Part shown: one piece after another, positions 7,576 through 14,748 of the stretch
Position numbering within the stretch: the first letter of the stretch is position 1
How the letters are laid out: each line of letters begins with the position of its first letter
Source: a bacterium UBP12_UBA5184
Lineage (GTDB): Bacteria; Vulcanimicrobiota; Vulcanimicrobiia; Vulcanimicrobiales; Vulcanimicrobiaceae
NCBI GenBank assembly: GCA_002413145.1
Contig: DHWK01000106.1
Location: forward strand, 483-24,973
DNA: 24,491 nucleotides
Direction: 5' to 3'
Translations under genes and position numbers: made by a program
Notes under the pieces: generated by a model
Told to the model about the DNA's origin: nothing
The model's database searches: none
What the model saw: only the letters and a program-made list of their open reading frames with translations

Positions 7576-8214
7576 TTGGTTCGCAATCTTGGAACGGCGT
7601 TCGCTGCCGTTTTTCTCGCCGGTGCATTTCTTGCGCCCGTGAGTGCCAAGGCCAATCAGGCGAGCGTCGATACGCCGCCGGTTGCAGAGTTTCATCTCAT
7701 CGCTCCCGAGACGCGCGTCGACCGGCGCGACGCCCAGGCTACCGTAGCCGAGAATGCCGACCTCAAGATGTGGCTCGGCGACGCGAAGTCGAGCAAAGAC
7801 GCAGCGATCCGCCGTTTTGCCAGGGGCATCGCCAATCGAACTTCGTCGCTCGCCGCGGGATTGACCCGCAACGCGATGCGTTTCATCGGCACTCCGTACG
7901 TTTTTGGCGGGACGACCAGAGCGGGTTTCGACTGCTCGGGCTACGTCCAGCATGTCTTTGCGATGATGGGAATACGCGTTCCGCGGACGGCTGACGCGCA
8001 GTATTACGCCGCGCATAGAATCAAGAACGGCGCGCACCCAGGCGACCTCGTATTCTTCCAAACGTACGAGCCCGGGCCGTCGCACGTCGGAATCTACTTG
8101 GGCAAAGGCAAGTTCGTCCATAGCTCGAGCCACGGCGTGATGGTCAGCCGGGTCTCCGACCGTTACTGGGCCGCGCGCTACCTCGGCGCAAAGCGCGTTT
8201 TGAGGGCGAACTAA
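7576..8214 (+). CDS. Exported NlpC/P60 cell-wall endopeptidase
   Basis: This is a probable peptidoglycan hydrolase cleaving stem-peptide bonds outside the membrane. With TTG 7576 the protein is 212 aa. A Sec signal peptide covers about residues 1-26 (cleavage near PVSAKA), then a linker of about 70 residues, then the C-terminal NlpC/P60 domain. Catalytic residues are Cys120 in DCSGYV, His170 in SHVGIYLG and a third polar residue at His182 in FVHSSS. Ribosome binding site AAGAGGAG (7565-7572) supports TTG 7576. An in-frame TTG at 7561 would abut the aptamer and swallow that site. The gene follows the c-di-AMP aptamer directly and so is very probably controlled by c-di-AMP. It converges on the lipoprotein gene with a 6-nt gap. 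Confidence 0.93.
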   Translation: MVRNLGTAFAAVFLAGAFLAPVSAKANQASVDTPPVAEFHLIAPETRVDRRDAQATVAENADLKMWLGDAKSSKDAAIRRFARGIANRTSSLAAGLTRNAMRFIGTPYVFGGTTRAGFDCSGYVQHVFAMMGIRVPRTADAQYYAAHRIKNGAHPGDLVFFQTYEPGPSHVGIYLGKGKFVHSSSHGVMVSRVSDRYWAARYLGAKRVLRAN

Positions 8215-8220
8215 CCCCGC

Positions 8221-8715
8221 CTACTTGGCGGTCGCGAACTTCTCGATCATGATCGTCGTCGCCCCGCTTTGGCCTTGGAGCATGACGACCGTTCCGTTCT
8301 GGTCGCTGCCGATCTTGAATATCGCGGTTGCCGCGCCTCCGGCCTCGGTCTTCGTCGTTTCGCCGTTCTTAGGCATCTGGCTCTTGTAGTAGTCGTAGAC
8401 CTTGTCGAACGGATCGCTCGTCTTGAGTGTAACGATCTGGCCGCCGCCGTGCGGGCCACTGGCAGCGATGCTGCCGCCCTCGGACGGCTGCGCGCCGGGA
8501 TAGACCGGGACGCCGAGCGACGCGGGATCGACTGCGCCTTTGCCCGCGGTAAACGTCCCTTCTTTGGTCGTGACCGTCGTCGTTTGGTTGTCACGGCTTT
8601 GCGTGACCGTGGCGCTTCCGCTGCTGGTCGAAACCGTTACCGAGCGTCCCTTGGTGCAGGCAGAAACGCCGATCGTCAATACCAGCACGAAGCAAATGCT
8701 GACCGGCCTTTTCAT
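8221..8715 (-). CDS. Predicted lipoprotein of unknown function
   Basis: The 164-aa product starts MKRP and has a hydrophobic signal ending in a lipobox VSAC, so Cys20 would be lipidated and the protein anchored to a membrane. An upstream in-frame ATG at 8727 would add four residues. The mature part begins with a Ser/Thr-rich segment. A compact domain follows with LGVPVYPGA, DKVYDYYKSQMP and a C-terminal strand region ending in MIEKF. The YPGA...YDYYK pattern resembles small periplasmic domains seen in several soil phyla, but I cannot name the family and assign no function. It is transcribed away from tRNA-Gln and toward the NlpC/P60 gene. Confidence 0.82.
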   Translation of the reverse strand: MKRPVSICFVLVLTIGVSACTKGRSVTVSTSSGSATVTQSRDNQTTTVTTKEGTFTAGKGAVDPASLGVPVYPGAQPSEGGSIAASGPHGGGQIVTLKTSDPFDKVYDYYKSQMPKNGETTKTEAGGAATAIFKIGSDQNGTVVMLQGQSGATTIMIEKFATAK

Positions 8716-8828
8716 CGATACCGCCATCCGTCGCGTCGGCCTTCGCTCCCGAGCGCGGCCCGCCTGCGTCTCCGAGCGAAGAGGAAGGCTCGTCCCAGCC
8801 GGGTAGGAACCTCACCGGCATTCGTCGC

Positions 8829-8900
8829 TGGGGCGTCGCCAAGCGGTAAGGCAGGGGACTTTGAATCCCCCATTCGTTGGTTCGAATCCAGCCGCCCCAG
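8829..8900 (+). tRNA. tRNA-Gln (anticodon TTG)
   Basis: It folds as a complete 72-nt cloverleaf. The acceptor stem TGGGGCG (8829-8835) pairs with CGCCCCA (8893-8899), and the discriminator base is G8900. The anticodon arm GGGGA-CTTTGAA-TCCCC puts TTG at positions 34-36, which reads CAA/CAG. The T arm contains GGTTCGAATCC. The U-A first acceptor pair and G discriminator are typical glutamine identity elements. CCA is not encoded, so a nucleotidyltransferase must add it. The tail TTTATTTT follows directly. Confidence 0.96.
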
Positions 8901-8987
8901 TTTATTTTCCATAGGCGATGCCGGCTCGCGAAGGCTTCCGACGTTCGAGCGGCGGGATGCCTCCGTCGACCCGCGAATACGCCGGGT

Positions 8988-9362
8988 ATGGTCTCACCGG
9001 ACTCCCTAAACATCGATCTTTCGAACGAGCGAGATGGGAAGGTTCAAATCTTCCGCCTGACGGGAAGTTTGGACGTCGCGACCTCACCGACGCTTCGAGC
9101 AGCTCTGATGGAAGCGGCCGAGCGCGAAGGACACGCGTTGGTCGTCGACTTGACGCAGCTTGAGTTTATCGACTCGACCGGTCTTGGCGCTTTGATCGGC
9201 GCCCATCGACGTGCGAGCGAACGCAAGGGTAGTCTGCGCATCGTCGCCCCCGAGGGCCAAATCTTGCGGCTCTTGCGGATCACGGGCCTACTCGACGTCT
9301 TGAGCGTCTATGCGACCGGCGACTCCGCGCTGAGCGGCGAGAATCGGCTAAGCGGCCTCTAG
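8988..9362 (+). CDS. STAS-domain anti-sigma factor antagonist (SpoIIAA/RsbV-like)
   Basis: The 124-aa protein is a single STAS domain. Members of this family free a sigma factor, or another target, by binding an anti-sigma kinase, and are switched off by phosphorylation on a conserved serine. That site is visible as DSTGLGALIGAHR (Ser63, next to Thr64). The N-terminus has the usual strand pattern (IFRLTGSLDVATSPTLR). I chose ATG 8988 because it opens just before the first strand; the open frame continues upstream into the tRNA and cannot be coding there. No partner kinase or sigma factor is in the window, so its target is unknown. It converges on glcF with a 4-base 3' overlap. Confidence 0.9.
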   Translation: MVSPDSLNIDLSNERDGKVQIFRLTGSLDVATSPTLRAALMEAAEREGHALVVDLTQLEFIDSTGLGALIGAHRRASERKGSLRIVAPEGQILRLLRITGLLDVLSVYATGDSALSGENRLSGL

Positions 9363-10672
9363 CCGGCGGCCGAATAGGCGTCATCGAGCAATTCGACGAC
9401 GTGTTTGACCGGAACGTTCCGGCCGGCGTCGCGCAGCCCGGCGGCTAACTGGAGCGCGCATCCGGGGTTGGCGGTGGCGATGACATCGGGATTCGCTGCG
9501 AGGACGTTCTCGATTTTGCGGCGCTTCAAGCGATCGGCCATCTCGGGCATGGTGAGGTTGTAGATCCCCGCGCTACCGCAACAGATCGTCGCTTCCTCGA
9601 TCTCGCGCAGGGTTAATCCAGGAATCTTCGCGAGCAGGCGGCGCGGCGCGGCGGCGATGCGCTGCGCGTTGACGAGGTGGCAAGGATCTTGGTAGACGAC
9701 GACCGCGTCGAGCCGCGCCAAGTTCAACGGTATGCCGATCGTGTCGAGAAACTCCGTCAGATCGCGAACCTTCGACGAGAAGTCGGCCGCCCGCTGGGCC
9801 CAGTCGGAATCGCCGGCGAAGATGTGGCCATACTCCTTGAGCGTTGACCCGCAGCCCGCGGCGTTGATGATGTAGACGTCGGCGTCCGAGCGCTCGAATG
9901 CGCGAATGTTCGCCTTCGCTAGCGCGCGCCCGCGATCGAGGTCCCCGGCGTGGATTGAAATCGCGCCGCAACAACCCTGTCCCTCCGGCACGACGACGTC
10001 GCAGCCGGCGCGGTTTAGGACGCGGACCGTCGCTTCGTCGACGTCGGCGAAGGCGACGTGCATCACGCAGCCTGCGTGGACGAATGCCGTCGCTTTCGGC
10101 TGCGGCGCCGCCGCGCGTCGGCGCTGATTGTGCGGGATGAAGAAGCGTGACGAGATCGGCGGCGCCTGGGCCTCGAGCCGGTGCAGATCGATAAGACGCA
10201 GTAGGCCGCTCGCGCGGACCAGCCGCTGCAAACCGCTGCGCTGGTAGAAGCGCAGCAACGTCGCCGCGAAGCGCAGCGCCGTGAAGTCGCCGAAGAGCAC
10301 GTCGAGGGCGAAAGCCCGAATCGCTTGCTGTCCGAGCGGTCTGCGCGAGCCGGCGGTCCGCTCGATTTGCGTCCGGGCCGGTTCGAGAATTTGACCGTAC
10401 ATGACGCCCGACGGGCAGACCGCTTCGCAGGCGCGGCAGTCGAGACATTCGTGCATCTGGTGGACGAAGCCGGGACTGTTCGCAGCGAGGCGTCCCTCGC
10501 CGACGGCTTTTATGAGCGCGATGCGTCCGCGGGGGCTCGACGTCTCGACCAGCGTCTCGAGATACGTCGGGCAGGTCGGCAAACACAGGCCGCAGCGCAC
10601 GCAGCGGTTGTAGACGTCTTCGGGCGGGATGTCGGCCCCGGTGAAACCTTTTAACTCGGCGTCGGTCAGCAT
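9359..10672 (-). CDS. glcF: Glycolate oxidase iron-sulfur subunit
   Basis: GlcF passes electrons from the flavin subunit GlcD to the quinone pool during glycolate (or another 2-hydroxyacid) oxidation. The 437-aa product has two 4Fe-4S ferredoxin motifs: CVRCGLCLPTCP (Cys24, 27, 30, 34) and CLDCRACEAVCP (Cys76, 79, 82, 86). Two CCG-type cysteine-rich domains follow, with GQGCCGA, DPCHL and CCGSAGIYNL. ATG 10672 places the first cluster at the usual distance from the N-terminus. The frame stays open to an ATG at 10822 inside the glcD end, which would add 50 Arg/Pro-rich residues with no family resemblance. It lies downstream of glcD and probably shares its transcript. Other (S)-2-hydroxyacid or lactate oxidases cannot be excluded. 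Confidence 0.88.
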   Translation of the reverse strand: MLTDAELKGFTGADIPPEDVYNRCVRCGLCLPTCPTYLETLVETSSPRGRIALIKAVGEGRLAANSPGFVHQMHECLDCRACEAVCPSGVMYGQILEPARTQIERTAGSRRPLGQQAIRAFALDVLFGDFTALRFAATLLRFYQRSGLQRLVRASGLLRLIDLHRLEAQAPPISSRFFIPHNQRRRAAAPQPKATAFVHAGCVMHVAFADVDEATVRVLNRAGCDVVVPEGQGCCGAISIHAGDLDRGRALAKANIRAFERSDADVYIINAAGCGSTLKEYGHIFAGDSDWAQRAADFSSKVRDLTEFLDTIGIPLNLARLDAVVVYQDPCHLVNAQRIAAAPRRLLAKIPGLTLREIEEATICCGSAGIYNLTMPEMADRLKRRKIENVLAANPDVIATANPGCALQLAAGLRDAGRNVPVKHVVELLDDAYSAAG

Positions 10673-10805
10673 CGCTTCGCGGCGTTCGGCACGCCGCAGA
10701 GTCCAGCCCTTGAGTTCGCGGAAAGTCGGCGGCGGGCGGCCCGATCTGCCGCACGGCGAAGAGGCTTCGATGAAGCCCTCCGAGCGGTGGTCAGCGCATT
10801 CCGGT

Positions 10806-12215
10806 TCAAAGGCGAAACGCATCGGGACCGCCCGGGTTGGGAAAAATCTTTCCAGGGTTCATGATCCCGAGCGGATCGATCGCATCTTTGAGTTTGTGCA
10901 TGATCGCGATCGCCTCGGGACCGAGATCGAGTTCGAGGAATTGTTTTTTCAGCAGTCCGATGCCGTGTTCTCCGGAGAGCGTCCCGCCCAAAGCGATCGC
11001 GGCTTCGAAGATCTCGCGAGCGGCGAGTTTGACGCGAGCCATCTCTTCGGGGTCGCGGCGGTCGCAGAGAATGTTGGGATGGAGATTGCCGTCGCCGGCG
11101 TGGCCGAAGATCGGCATCGTCAACCCATAACGCGCCGCGATCTCACGCACCGCGCGGATCATCGCGACGATCTGGGAGCGCGGGACGGCGACGTCCTCGC
11201 CGAGTTTGTGCGGCCGCACGCGAGCGAGCGACGGCGAGATGGCGCGACGCGCCGACCACAACGCTTCGCTTTCAGCCTCGCTCGCGGCGACGCACGTCGA
11301 CGTCGCGCCGTGCTCTCGCGCGAGTGAGGCGATCGCTTCCAATTCGCCCGCGACGATCGCTTCCTGGTTGCCGTCGACCGCGAACAGAAGGAGGGCATCG
11401 GCGTCGACCGGCAAGCCCGCCGCGATGTTGTCCTCGACGCAGCGCATCGTAATTCGATCGAGCAGCTCGATCGAGGTCGGAAGCAATCCGCTTGCCATGA
11501 CCGCGCTGACGGTCTGAGCGGCTCGTTCGATGCTATCGAACGCGGCGGTGGCGGTCCGAACGAATTTCGGTTTGGGCAGGAGGCGCAGCGTGATCTCCGT
11601 GATCGTCCCGAGCGTCCCTTCGGAGCCGGTGAAGAGCGCCCGCAGGTTGTAACCGGTGACGTTCTTGAGAGTTCTGCCGCCCGTGCGCAAGACGTCGCCG
11701 TTCGGGAGTACGACCTCGAGCGCCATCACGTAGTCGCCGGTCACGCCGTACTTGAGGCAACGCGCGCCGCCCGCATTTTCGGCGACGTTGCCCCCGATCG
11801 CCGACTGCTTGAGGCTCGCGGGGTCGGGCGGGTAGAAGAGCCCACGCGCTTCGACCGCACGTTGCAAGTCGGCATTGACGACGCCGGGTTGTACGACGGC
11901 GACCCCGTCGGCCTCGCTGATCTCGAGGATGCGATTCATACGCATCACGCCGAGGACCAGGCTGCCCTCGAGTGGGACTGCGCCGCCCGACAGGCCGCTG
12001 CCCATCGCACGCGGCGTGATCGCCATTCGTTCGCGCGTCGCGAGTTTGTGGAGCGCGCTCACTTCGGCCGTCGTCAGCGGGAGCACGACGGCGAGCGGCT
12101 TGCTCTCGTACCACGTCCCGTCGAAACCGTAAGCGAGTAGATCTTCGTCGGCCGTCAGCACGTTTGCCGCGCCGGCGATCTCCTTGAGCTCCTCGACGAG
12201 TCGAGTGTTGTGCAC
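10806..12215 (-). CDS. glcD: Glycolate oxidase FAD-linked subunit
   Basis: The 469-aa flavoprotein belongs to the GlcD/D-lactate dehydrogenase family and oxidises a 2-hydroxyacid using FAD. The PCMH-type FAD-binding domain shows MGSGLSGGAVPLEGS (about residues 70-85), YPPDPAS, the IGGNVAENAGG segment and FTGSEGTLG. The C-terminal FAD-oxidase domain has GHAGDGNLHPN and SGEHGIGLLKK. It starts at GTG 12215 with an AGGCAGG-like ribosome binding site upstream. No GlcE gene is present in the window, so the complex would be GlcDF-only or would use a GlcE encoded elsewhere. It is divergent from the Uma2 gene across about 80 nt. Glycolate is the best-known substrate but D-lactate or another hydroxyacid is possible. 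Confidence 0.9.
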   Translation of the reverse strand: MHNTRLVEELKEIAGAANVLTADEDLLAYGFDGTWYESKPLAVVLPLTTAEVSALHKLATRERMAITPRAMGSGLSGGAVPLEGSLVLGVMRMNRILEISEADGVAVVQPGVVNADLQRAVEARGLFYPPDPASLKQSAIGGNVAENAGGARCLKYGVTGDYVMALEVVLPNGDVLRTGGRTLKNVTGYNLRALFTGSEGTLGTITEITLRLLPKPKFVRTATAAFDSIERAAQTVSAVMASGLLPTSIELLDRITMRCVEDNIAAGLPVDADALLLFAVDGNQEAIVAGELEAIASLAREHGATSTCVAASEAESEALWSARRAISPSLARVRPHKLGEDVAVPRSQIVAMIRAVREIAARYGLTMPIFGHAGDGNLHPNILCDRRDPEEMARVKLAAREIFEAAIALGGTLSGEHGIGLLKKQFLELDLGPEAIAIMHKLKDAIDPLGIMNPGKIFPNPGGPDAFRL

Positions 12216-12273
12216 GCGCGCCTGCCTTTGAGACGACGAAGGTCTGCCCCCTGGTCGTCGCTGTTTTCGGCGT

Positions 12274-12281
12274 GATACAGT
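12274..12281 (+). promoter_or_regulatory. Possible extended -10 promoter of the Uma2 gene
   Basis: TGATACAGT (12273-12281) has the TG-N-TANANT form of an extended -10 element. It sits 17 nt before the Uma2 start codon, leaving a leader of about 10 nt that holds the ribosome binding site GGAAGAGG. No convincing -35 is seen. Confidence 0.4.
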
Positions 12282-12298
12282 GGCATGGAAGAGGGATC

Positions 12299-12838
12299 AT
12301 GCAGAGCAAACCGACCGATCCGGTCGTCTTCGAGACCAAACCAGCCACCGAATGGCTCCTGGGCCGCCCGGTGCAAAAAGTAATGCCCCGTTACGAGCAT
12401 GCCTTGTTCCAGCGCTTAGTGGCTGAGCGGCTCGGTCGTTGGTCCGATGGTCGTGGCCGGGTCGGGACGGAGTGGCGGTTTTGGGTGACGCCGGAGGGCG
12501 AAAAAGAACGCTACTTGGTCCCCGACGTGGCGTATATTTCGTACGCTCGGTTATCGCGCGAAGCGCGCCAGGAAGCCTCCGAGCCGCACGTCGCGCCGGA
12601 TGCAATCTTCGAGGTGCGCTCGCGCGACGATCGTAACATCTACGTCGAACACAAGCTGGGCGTATATCTCCGCGCCGGCACCGGACTTGTCTGCATCATC
12701 GACCCCTATGGTCGCCGCCTGATCGCCCACGATTGCGAGCAGGTGCAGATCCTGGGGGAGTCAGAGACGTTCAACCATGACGCGCTGCCCGGCTTCTCGC
12801 TGAGCCTGCCCGAGTTGTTTGCAGCGCTCGACGCTTAA
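12299..12838 (+). CDS. Uma2-family (DUF820) putative PD-(D/E)xK endonuclease
   Basis: The 179-aa protein matches the Uma2/DUF820 family of small restriction-endonuclease-fold proteins, which are numerous in cyanobacteria, Chloroflexi and some uncultured phyla. Visible signatures are VPDVAYIS (Asp76), PDAIFEVRS (Glu105), EHKLGVYLRAG (Lys119) and VCIIDPYGR, giving a complete D-E-K catalytic set. Its biological role is not established; the family is often scattered singly, as here. ATG 12299 is preceded by GGAAGAGG with good spacing; the frame opens earlier at GTG 12272. Its stop overlaps the stop of the convergent DUF4349 gene (TTAA, 12835-12838). No methyltransferase, toxin or antitoxin is adjacent. 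Confidence 0.88.
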   Translation: MQSKPTDPVVFETKPATEWLLGRPVQKVMPRYEHALFQRLVAERLGRWSDGRGRVGTEWRFWVTPEGEKERYLVPDVAYISYARLSREARQEASEPHVAPDAIFEVRSRDDRNIYVEHKLGVYLRAGTGLVCIIDPYGRRLIAHDCEQVQILGESETFNHDALPGFSLSLPELFAALDA

Positions 12839-13794
12839 GCGCTTTGGCTGCGCAGGCGGCGGCGGGCGTATGCGACGAGGAAGGCCCCGATCGCCAGCAG
12901 GGTCAGCCAATACGGCGCGAAGGCAATCAAGATGAAGAGTCGCGCGATCAGCGCGAACGCCGCGTCGCGCGAAGCGTGCCAGGCCGCGGCCCATGCATCG
13001 CCTAGCCGCGAGGCGGCGTTCGGCTCGGCGCCCACCATCCGAACCTCCTCTTCGAGATGGACGTCGATCGTCGACGTCGCGACGCGTGCTTTGAGCGCTT
13101 GGGTCTCGGCGTCGAGTTTTTCGATCTGCTCGCGTACGTCGCTCAACTGATTCTCGACGGCGAGAATCTCGCCGACCCTTCCGGCACGGTCCATGATCTT
13201 GAGCATGTCGCCTTCGGTTCGGTGCAGGTTGCGTAAGCGTGCCTCACCGTCCACGAGTTGATCGGCGACGTCATCCGCCCAGGCGCTTTGCGACCGGACG
13301 CCGCCGAGATTGGCGAGCCGCTCCGATAGCATATCGAAACGTTGAGCGGGGACCACCAGCGTCAGGTTCGCTTCATGTCGTTCGTCGGGCGAGGCGGGTC
13401 GCTGGTCGTCGAGCCTGGTCACGTCACCGTCGAATGCGCGGGCCAGCGCTTCGACGCTCGAGATCGCGCCTCCGACGTCTGTGACGATGAGATTCAGCGT
13501 CGCCTTGCGGGCCATTTTAGGTGCGCGAGAGCTGGCTGCGACCTTAAGAACGTTGAGCTTTAGTTTCGGCTGCGCCACCGAATTGGGCGCCCCCGCGAGG
13601 GCAGTAAGGTCTCCGGCCGGGCGCGCGATTGCACGGGCTTTCACCGCCTCGACGCTCGTCGTTTGCGGCGCCGGCGGCCCGAGGCGAGGTCCGGCAGCGA
13701 GCACACCTAGAACGATGAGACCAAGCGCCATCCACCAATGCCACGTTACCCCCAGGACGCGACGAAGGGCACGGGTAGCGACGAGAAGCGACAT
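12835..13794 (-). CDS. DUF4349 membrane protein
   Basis: The 319-aa protein has an N-terminal membrane segment (about residues 16-37, WHWWMALGLIVLGVLAAG) and a C-terminal hydrophobic region of 40 residues ending in basic AYARRRLR. The extracytoplasmic middle matches DUF4349. A strand-rich part (ATLNLIVTDVGGAISSVEAL, then LTLVVPAQRFD) precedes an amphipathic coiled coil (EILAVENQLSDVREQIEKLD), followed by a strand with STIDVHLEE. Function of the family is unknown. ATG 13794 places the first membrane helix at the usual distance; the frame remains open to 13941 but the added residues are Arg/Cys-rich and overlap the divergent gene. It shares a 102-nt divergent promoter region with the membrane protein at 13897. 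Confidence 0.85.
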   Translation of the reverse strand: MSLLVATRALRRVLGVTWHWWMALGLIVLGVLAAGPRLGPPAPQTTSVEAVKARAIARPAGDLTALAGAPNSVAQPKLKLNVLKVAASSRAPKMARKATLNLIVTDVGGAISSVEALARAFDGDVTRLDDQRPASPDERHEANLTLVVPAQRFDMLSERLANLGGVRSQSAWADDVADQLVDGEARLRNLHRTEGDMLKIMDRAGRVGEILAVENQLSDVREQIEKLDAETQALKARVATSTIDVHLEEEVRMVGAEPNAASRLGDAWAAAWHASRDAAFALIARLFILIAFAPYWLTLLAIGAFLVAYARRRLRSQSA

Positions 13795-13896
13795 GCTCTC
13801 GAAACGCAGGACGCATGCGCGGCGTGACCCGCAACACAATCGCCGCGCCCTCGCCGGCGAAATACGGCGGACTCGCCGGCCGATAACCGGGGTAGC
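13795..13896. promoter_or_regulatory. Divergent promoter region between two membrane-protein genes
   Basis: These 102 nt must serve both flanking genes. On the plus strand GATAAC (13882-13887) is a plausible -10 box ending 9 nt before ATG 13897, which would give a leaderless or nearly leaderless mRNA. No good -35 is seen and no minus-strand promoter stands out. Confidence 0.3.
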
Positions 13897-14700
13897 ATGC
13901 TGCGCGAGCGCGAGCCGGCCGAGTCCCCGAAGCTCTTTCACCGCCTAATGGCTGAGGGCTTCGCGCTGATGCGCGAGCGCTCGATCCCTTATGGGCTGCT
14001 CGCGCTGGCGTGCGCGCTCAGCGCAGCCGCGGCCGTTTTGAGGAAAATCGATCTGCTCGCCGTATTCGCTTCCGGCAATCCGCTCGTCGTCTTGCGCACC
14101 CCGCCGATCAACGTCATCCTTATCGCCGCCCTTATCGCGATTTTCTTCGTTCTGCCGTCGGCACTGCGGCGCATCCAACCGTCCTTCAAGATGACGGCCT
14201 CGCGGGCAATCATTACGCTGGTGACGCTGCTCGGCATCGGCGTCGCGACCGAAGTTGGGTATGCCGTCGCTATCATACCGGGAATCGTCATCGGCGTGCT
14301 CATGTCGCAGGCGCTGATCGGCGCGCTGTTACGGACGGACGAGCGCGCCTCCGCCCGCGAGGCGGCCGCGACGGTTTGGGGTTCCTTCCGCGGCTCGTAT
14401 CGGTTGACGCACGATCACTTCATCACCACGCTCGGCATCCTCGCCATCTCGCTTACGATTCTGGGCATTCCGTTTACGACCGGTTTGATCGCGCTCTTGG
14501 TCTTCGCTACCGTGGATGTCCGGTCGCTGTTGCTCTCGGCGCCGGCCTTGTTCGGGCTCTTCATCTACTGCGAGTGCATCCGCTACGTTCTGATCGTTCG
14601 CTGGTACCGTCGCCTCGAAGCGGCGCACGTCGTTCGCGCAGCGTCGCCCGTCATGCCCGCCGTCTCGCCCGGGACCGCGACCATCCGCCGCGTCGCCTAG
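13897..14700 (+). CDS. Multi-pass membrane protein of unknown function
   Basis: The 267-aa protein has a cytoplasmic N-terminus and four to six hydrophobic stretches at roughly residues 30-50, 70-90, 105-150 (probably two helices), 180-205 and 205-230. The ends are basic, and a short Arg-containing loop RTDERASAREA lies between the halves. This layout resembles families of six-helix proteins fused to or adjacent to glycerophosphodiesterases and RDD-like membrane proteins, but there is no signature I can name. ATG 13897 has no clear ribosome binding site; ATG 13948 is an alternative starting MAEGFALMRER. It is divergent from the DUF4349 gene and is followed after 48 nt by ilvD. Confidence 0.78.
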   Translation: MLREREPAESPKLFHRLMAEGFALMRERSIPYGLLALACALSAAAAVLRKIDLLAVFASGNPLVVLRTPPINVILIAALIAIFFVLPSALRRIQPSFKMTASRAIITLVTLLGIGVATEVGYAVAIIPGIVIGVLMSQALIGALLRTDERASAREAAATVWGSFRGSYRLTHDHFITTLGILAISLTILGIPFTTGLIALLVFATVDVRSLLLSAPALFGLFIYCECIRYVLIVRWYRRLEAAHVVRAASPVMPAVSPGTATIRRVA

Positions 14701-14716
14701 CGCGACCGGCTAGAGG

Positions 14717-14739
14717 GTCCGCCGCGCTGTCGCGCGGAC
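14717..14739 (+). other. Strong GC hairpin in front of ilvD
   Basis: GTCCG-C-CGCG (14717-14726) pairs with CGCG-CGGAC (14731-14739) around a CTGT loop, giving nine base pairs with one bulged C. It ends 10 nt before the ilvD ATG and has no T-run after it, so it is not a normal intrinsic terminator. It could shape ilvD translation initiation or protect the 3' end of the upstream transcript. Confidence 0.5.
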
Positions 14740-14748
14740 TTACGGCGC

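Noticed and set aside
8952..8987. Leaderless promoter for the STAS gene (GAATAC seven bases before ATG)
   Set aside because: The -10 match is poor and there is no -35.
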